Origin: Actinomycetota bacterium
GTDB taxonomy: Bacteria; Actinomycetota; Actinomycetes; S36-B12
Assembly: GCA_016870425.1 (NCBI GenBank)
Contig: VGBQ01000041.1
Span: 1-14,903 of the forward strand
Direction: 5' to 3'
DNA length: 14,903 nucleotides
Position 1 is the first letter of the stretch; each line of letters opens with the position of its first letter. The position numbers and the translations under genes were made by a program. Below the pieces are notes generated by a model that worked only from the letters and a program-made list of their open reading frames with translations, was not told the origin of the DNA and did no database searches. Positions 13,904-14,903 of this stretch are shown in pieces.

Positions 13904-14560
13904 CTAGGCCCGCGCTCCGCGCGTGGTGGCGAGGGCTTGCCTGAGTAGCCGGATCTCAGGGCGCGCGCCGAGTGCGATCGTGGGCCACCGCAGGTGCGAA
14001 GCCCAGTCCCACGCCACGGACGCCGGGTGGAATGCGTCCCCCATCCAGCCGAGCACCGTCACGGGCCCGCGAATGGCCGCGAGTTGCTCCGCCGTGGGTC
14101 CCATCCCGATGCTGGCCGCGTGGAGGCAGCGCGCGAGTTCGTCGTCGGCGTACTCAATCCAGGCGCGATCGAGTAGGGCTGCGATGTCCGGGTGAGCTCC
14201 GTCTGAGCGCAGTCGAAGGAGTGTCGCCGGGATCCCCTCGGCGGCGATGGAGTGTGCAGCGAGCAGCGTCGCGGTCGACGCGGTGCCCGGCGGGCCCAGC
14301 CATGCGGGGAGGACCAGGCGGATCCGGGGGAGTGCGCGCGTGCAAGTCGCGGCCCAGCGCGCGACGGCGTGCGCGCCGAGGCTGATGCCGACGACTTCCG
14401 TGCAGTCGCGATGGGCCAGGAGGGTCTCGTGAAGCCTGTCGACGATGTGTTCGATCTCACCTGAGCGGTCCTCGACGCAGACGGTTGCGGGCAGGGCACC
14501 CAGCAGGGCGCGCGCTGCTGCTCCCGTGGAGCCCGCGCCGTGGACGATCACCGTGGTCAC
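13904..14560 (-). CDS. Small alpha/beta-hydrolase-fold protein
   Basis: This 218-residue protein has alpha/beta-hydrolase features. The first strand and oxyanion loop read TTVIVHGAGSTG at residues 2-13. The nucleophile elbow is VVGISLGAHAVARW with Ser60 in GxSxG. A late acid/histidine region, VLGWMGDAFHPASVA, has Asp175 and His178 as possible triad members. There is no signal peptide. It is too short for a lid domain, so a small esterase or thioesterase is likely, but the substrate is unknown. I chose the GTG at 14558-14560 because the fold starts there and the longer upstream frame is Arg/Pro-rich and runs into the divergent gene. CAGACT plus six bases precedes the GTG. It stands on the opposite strand between DUF3710 and the OB-fold gene. 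Confidence 0.75.
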   Translation of the reverse strand: MTTVIVHGAGSTGAAARALLGALPATVCVEDRSGEIEHIVDRLHETLLAHRDCTEVVGISLGAHAVARWAATCTRALPRIRLVLPAWLGPPGTASTATLLAAHSIAAEGIPATLLRLRSDGAHPDIAALLDRAWIEYADDELARCLHAASIGMGPTAEQLAAIRGPVTVLGWMGDAFHPASVAWDWASHLRWPTIALGARPEIRLLRQALATTRGARA

Positions 14561-14566
14561 GGTCGC

Positions 14567-14572
14567 AGTCTG
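14567..14572 (-). promoter_or_regulatory. Candidate leaderless -10 element for the alpha/beta hydrolase
   Basis: CAGACT on the minus strand is followed by six bases (GCGACC) and the GTG. It is a weak match because the first position is C. Confidence 0.3.
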
Positions 14573-14587
14573 GCCCACGGTGGCGGG

Positions 14588-14593
14588 TACCCT
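14588..14593 (+). promoter_or_regulatory. Candidate -10 element for the OB-fold gene
   Basis: TACCCT fits TANNNT. Transcription from about 14600 would give a leader of roughly 40 bases that includes the GAGGAGG ribosome site at 14629-14635, five bases before the GTG. Confidence 0.4.
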
Positions 14594-14640
14594 GCTGGAG
14601 AGCCCGGTCGCCTGGATCGGGTGCGGTCGAGGAGGCGCGC

Positions 14641-14903
14641 GTGGCCCGATGGTGGTCTTCCTGGACGCGCAGCCGGGACGAGGTCGAGGCGGGCGAGCTC
14701 GCAATGCAGGCGCATGAGCGGGGAGCCCAGGCGATTGCGGCCTGCCAGCGGGGTCAGAGCGTCTGCGTCCACGGCATGATCCGGTCGGTGACCCTCAGGC
14801 CCCGGGCCACGGCACCGAGCCTGGAGGCCGAGGTCTACGACGGCAGCGGTCTGATCACCCTGGTCTGGATTGGCCATCGTCGGCTGTCCGGCGTGGACGT
14901 GGG
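14641..14903 (+). CDS. OB-fold nucleic-acid-binding domain protein (partial, 3' end missing)
   Basis: The first 87 codons are present and the gene continues past the right edge. After an Arg/Trp-rich N-terminus (VARWWSSWTRSRDEVE) and a helix, it has the OB-fold segment CVHGMIRSVTLRPRATAPS, then LEAEVYDGSGLITLVWIGHRRLSGVDVG. This closely resembles the actinobacterial OB-fold proteins found downstream of dut-DUF3710. Their role is not established. Similarity to the OB domain of RecG-like and tRNA-synthetase-like proteins suggests nucleic acid binding. The GTG start is well supported by GAGGAGG five bases upstream. It has its own promoter candidate because the hydrolase gene separates it from DUF3710. 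Confidence 0.82.
   Translation, partial: MARWWSSWTRSRDEVEAGELAMQAHERGAQAIAACQRGQSVCVHGMIRSVTLRPRATAPSLEAEVYDGSGLITLVWIGHRRLSGVDV

Noticed and set aside
13911..13923. CGCGC-TCC-GCGCG inverted repeat near the DUF3710/hydrolase junction
   Set aside because: It lies inside the hydrolase reading frame, has a 3-base loop and a 5-bp stem, and is likely chance in GC-rich DNA.
14561..14704. 48-codon upstream extension of the alpha/beta hydrolase
   Set aside because: It is Arg/Pro-rich, overlaps the divergent OB-fold gene and precedes the natural first strand of the fold.
1..14903. Mobile elements, CRISPR, prophage, tRNA/rRNA or a toxin/defence island
   Set aside because: No transposase, integrase, spaced direct repeats or RNA gene was recognised. 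Gene content is conserved housekeeping throughout.

Overview
This GC-rich window (well above 65% G+C by eye) comes from the chromosome of an actinobacterium. The evidence is the set of lineage-specific families (SepH/DUF3071, DUF3093, DUF3710, DUF4193, DUF4235, DUF5998), GTG starts, very short intergenic gaps and many apparently leaderless promoters. It is conserved core chromosome. I see no insertion sequence, phage gene, integrase, tRNA, rRNA or CRISPR array. It holds 18 protein genes, one of them cut by the right edge, and no gene-free stretch over 300 bases (the longest is 200 bases, 10876-11075).

Left block, minus strand, 58-5135: a tight four-gene unit runs psuG (pseudouridine-5'-phosphate glycosidase), a PfkB-family sugar/nucleoside kinase, parC (topoisomerase IV A subunit) and a sucrase/ferredoxin-like protein. 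Gaps are 8 and 10 bases, then a 4-base ATGA overlap. psuG and the kinase form a plausible pseudouridine salvage pair, transcribed ahead of parC.

Plus strand, 5216-7564: a divergent unit of DUF5998, an alkaline-phosphatase-superfamily phosphodiesterase and thymidine kinase, all overlapping. A 6-bp-stem hairpin separates it from the convergent SepH gene. SepH controls FtsZ and cell division. Here it is short at its N-terminus, has no ordinary start codon, and follows an MFS transporter gene.

Middle, 8296-11372: the MFS gene (minus) and an inositol-monophosphatase-like gene (plus) are divergent with only 28 bases between them. The phosphatase then meets a gamma-carbonic-anhydrase-like gene, and the two share the palindromic stop TTAA. 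DUF4193 (a zinc-ribbon protein) follows after the longest intergenic region.

Right block, 11388-14903: DUF3093-DUF4235 (minus, membrane proteins) diverges from hotdog thioesterase-dut-DUF3710 (plus, overlapping GTGA junctions). A small alpha/beta hydrolase on the minus strand follows, then an OB-fold protein runs off the right edge. dut and tdk are both thymidylate/dUTP metabolism genes.

The most striking unlisted signal is a promoter pattern: six genes that head transcription units have [T/C]ANNNT followed by exactly six bases and then the start codon, as expected for leaderless mRNAs. No clearly new multi-gene system was found. The best leads are the short SepH with a possible CTG start, the paired back-to-back leaderless promoters, and a carbonic anhydrase homologue with an altered metal-ligand motif.
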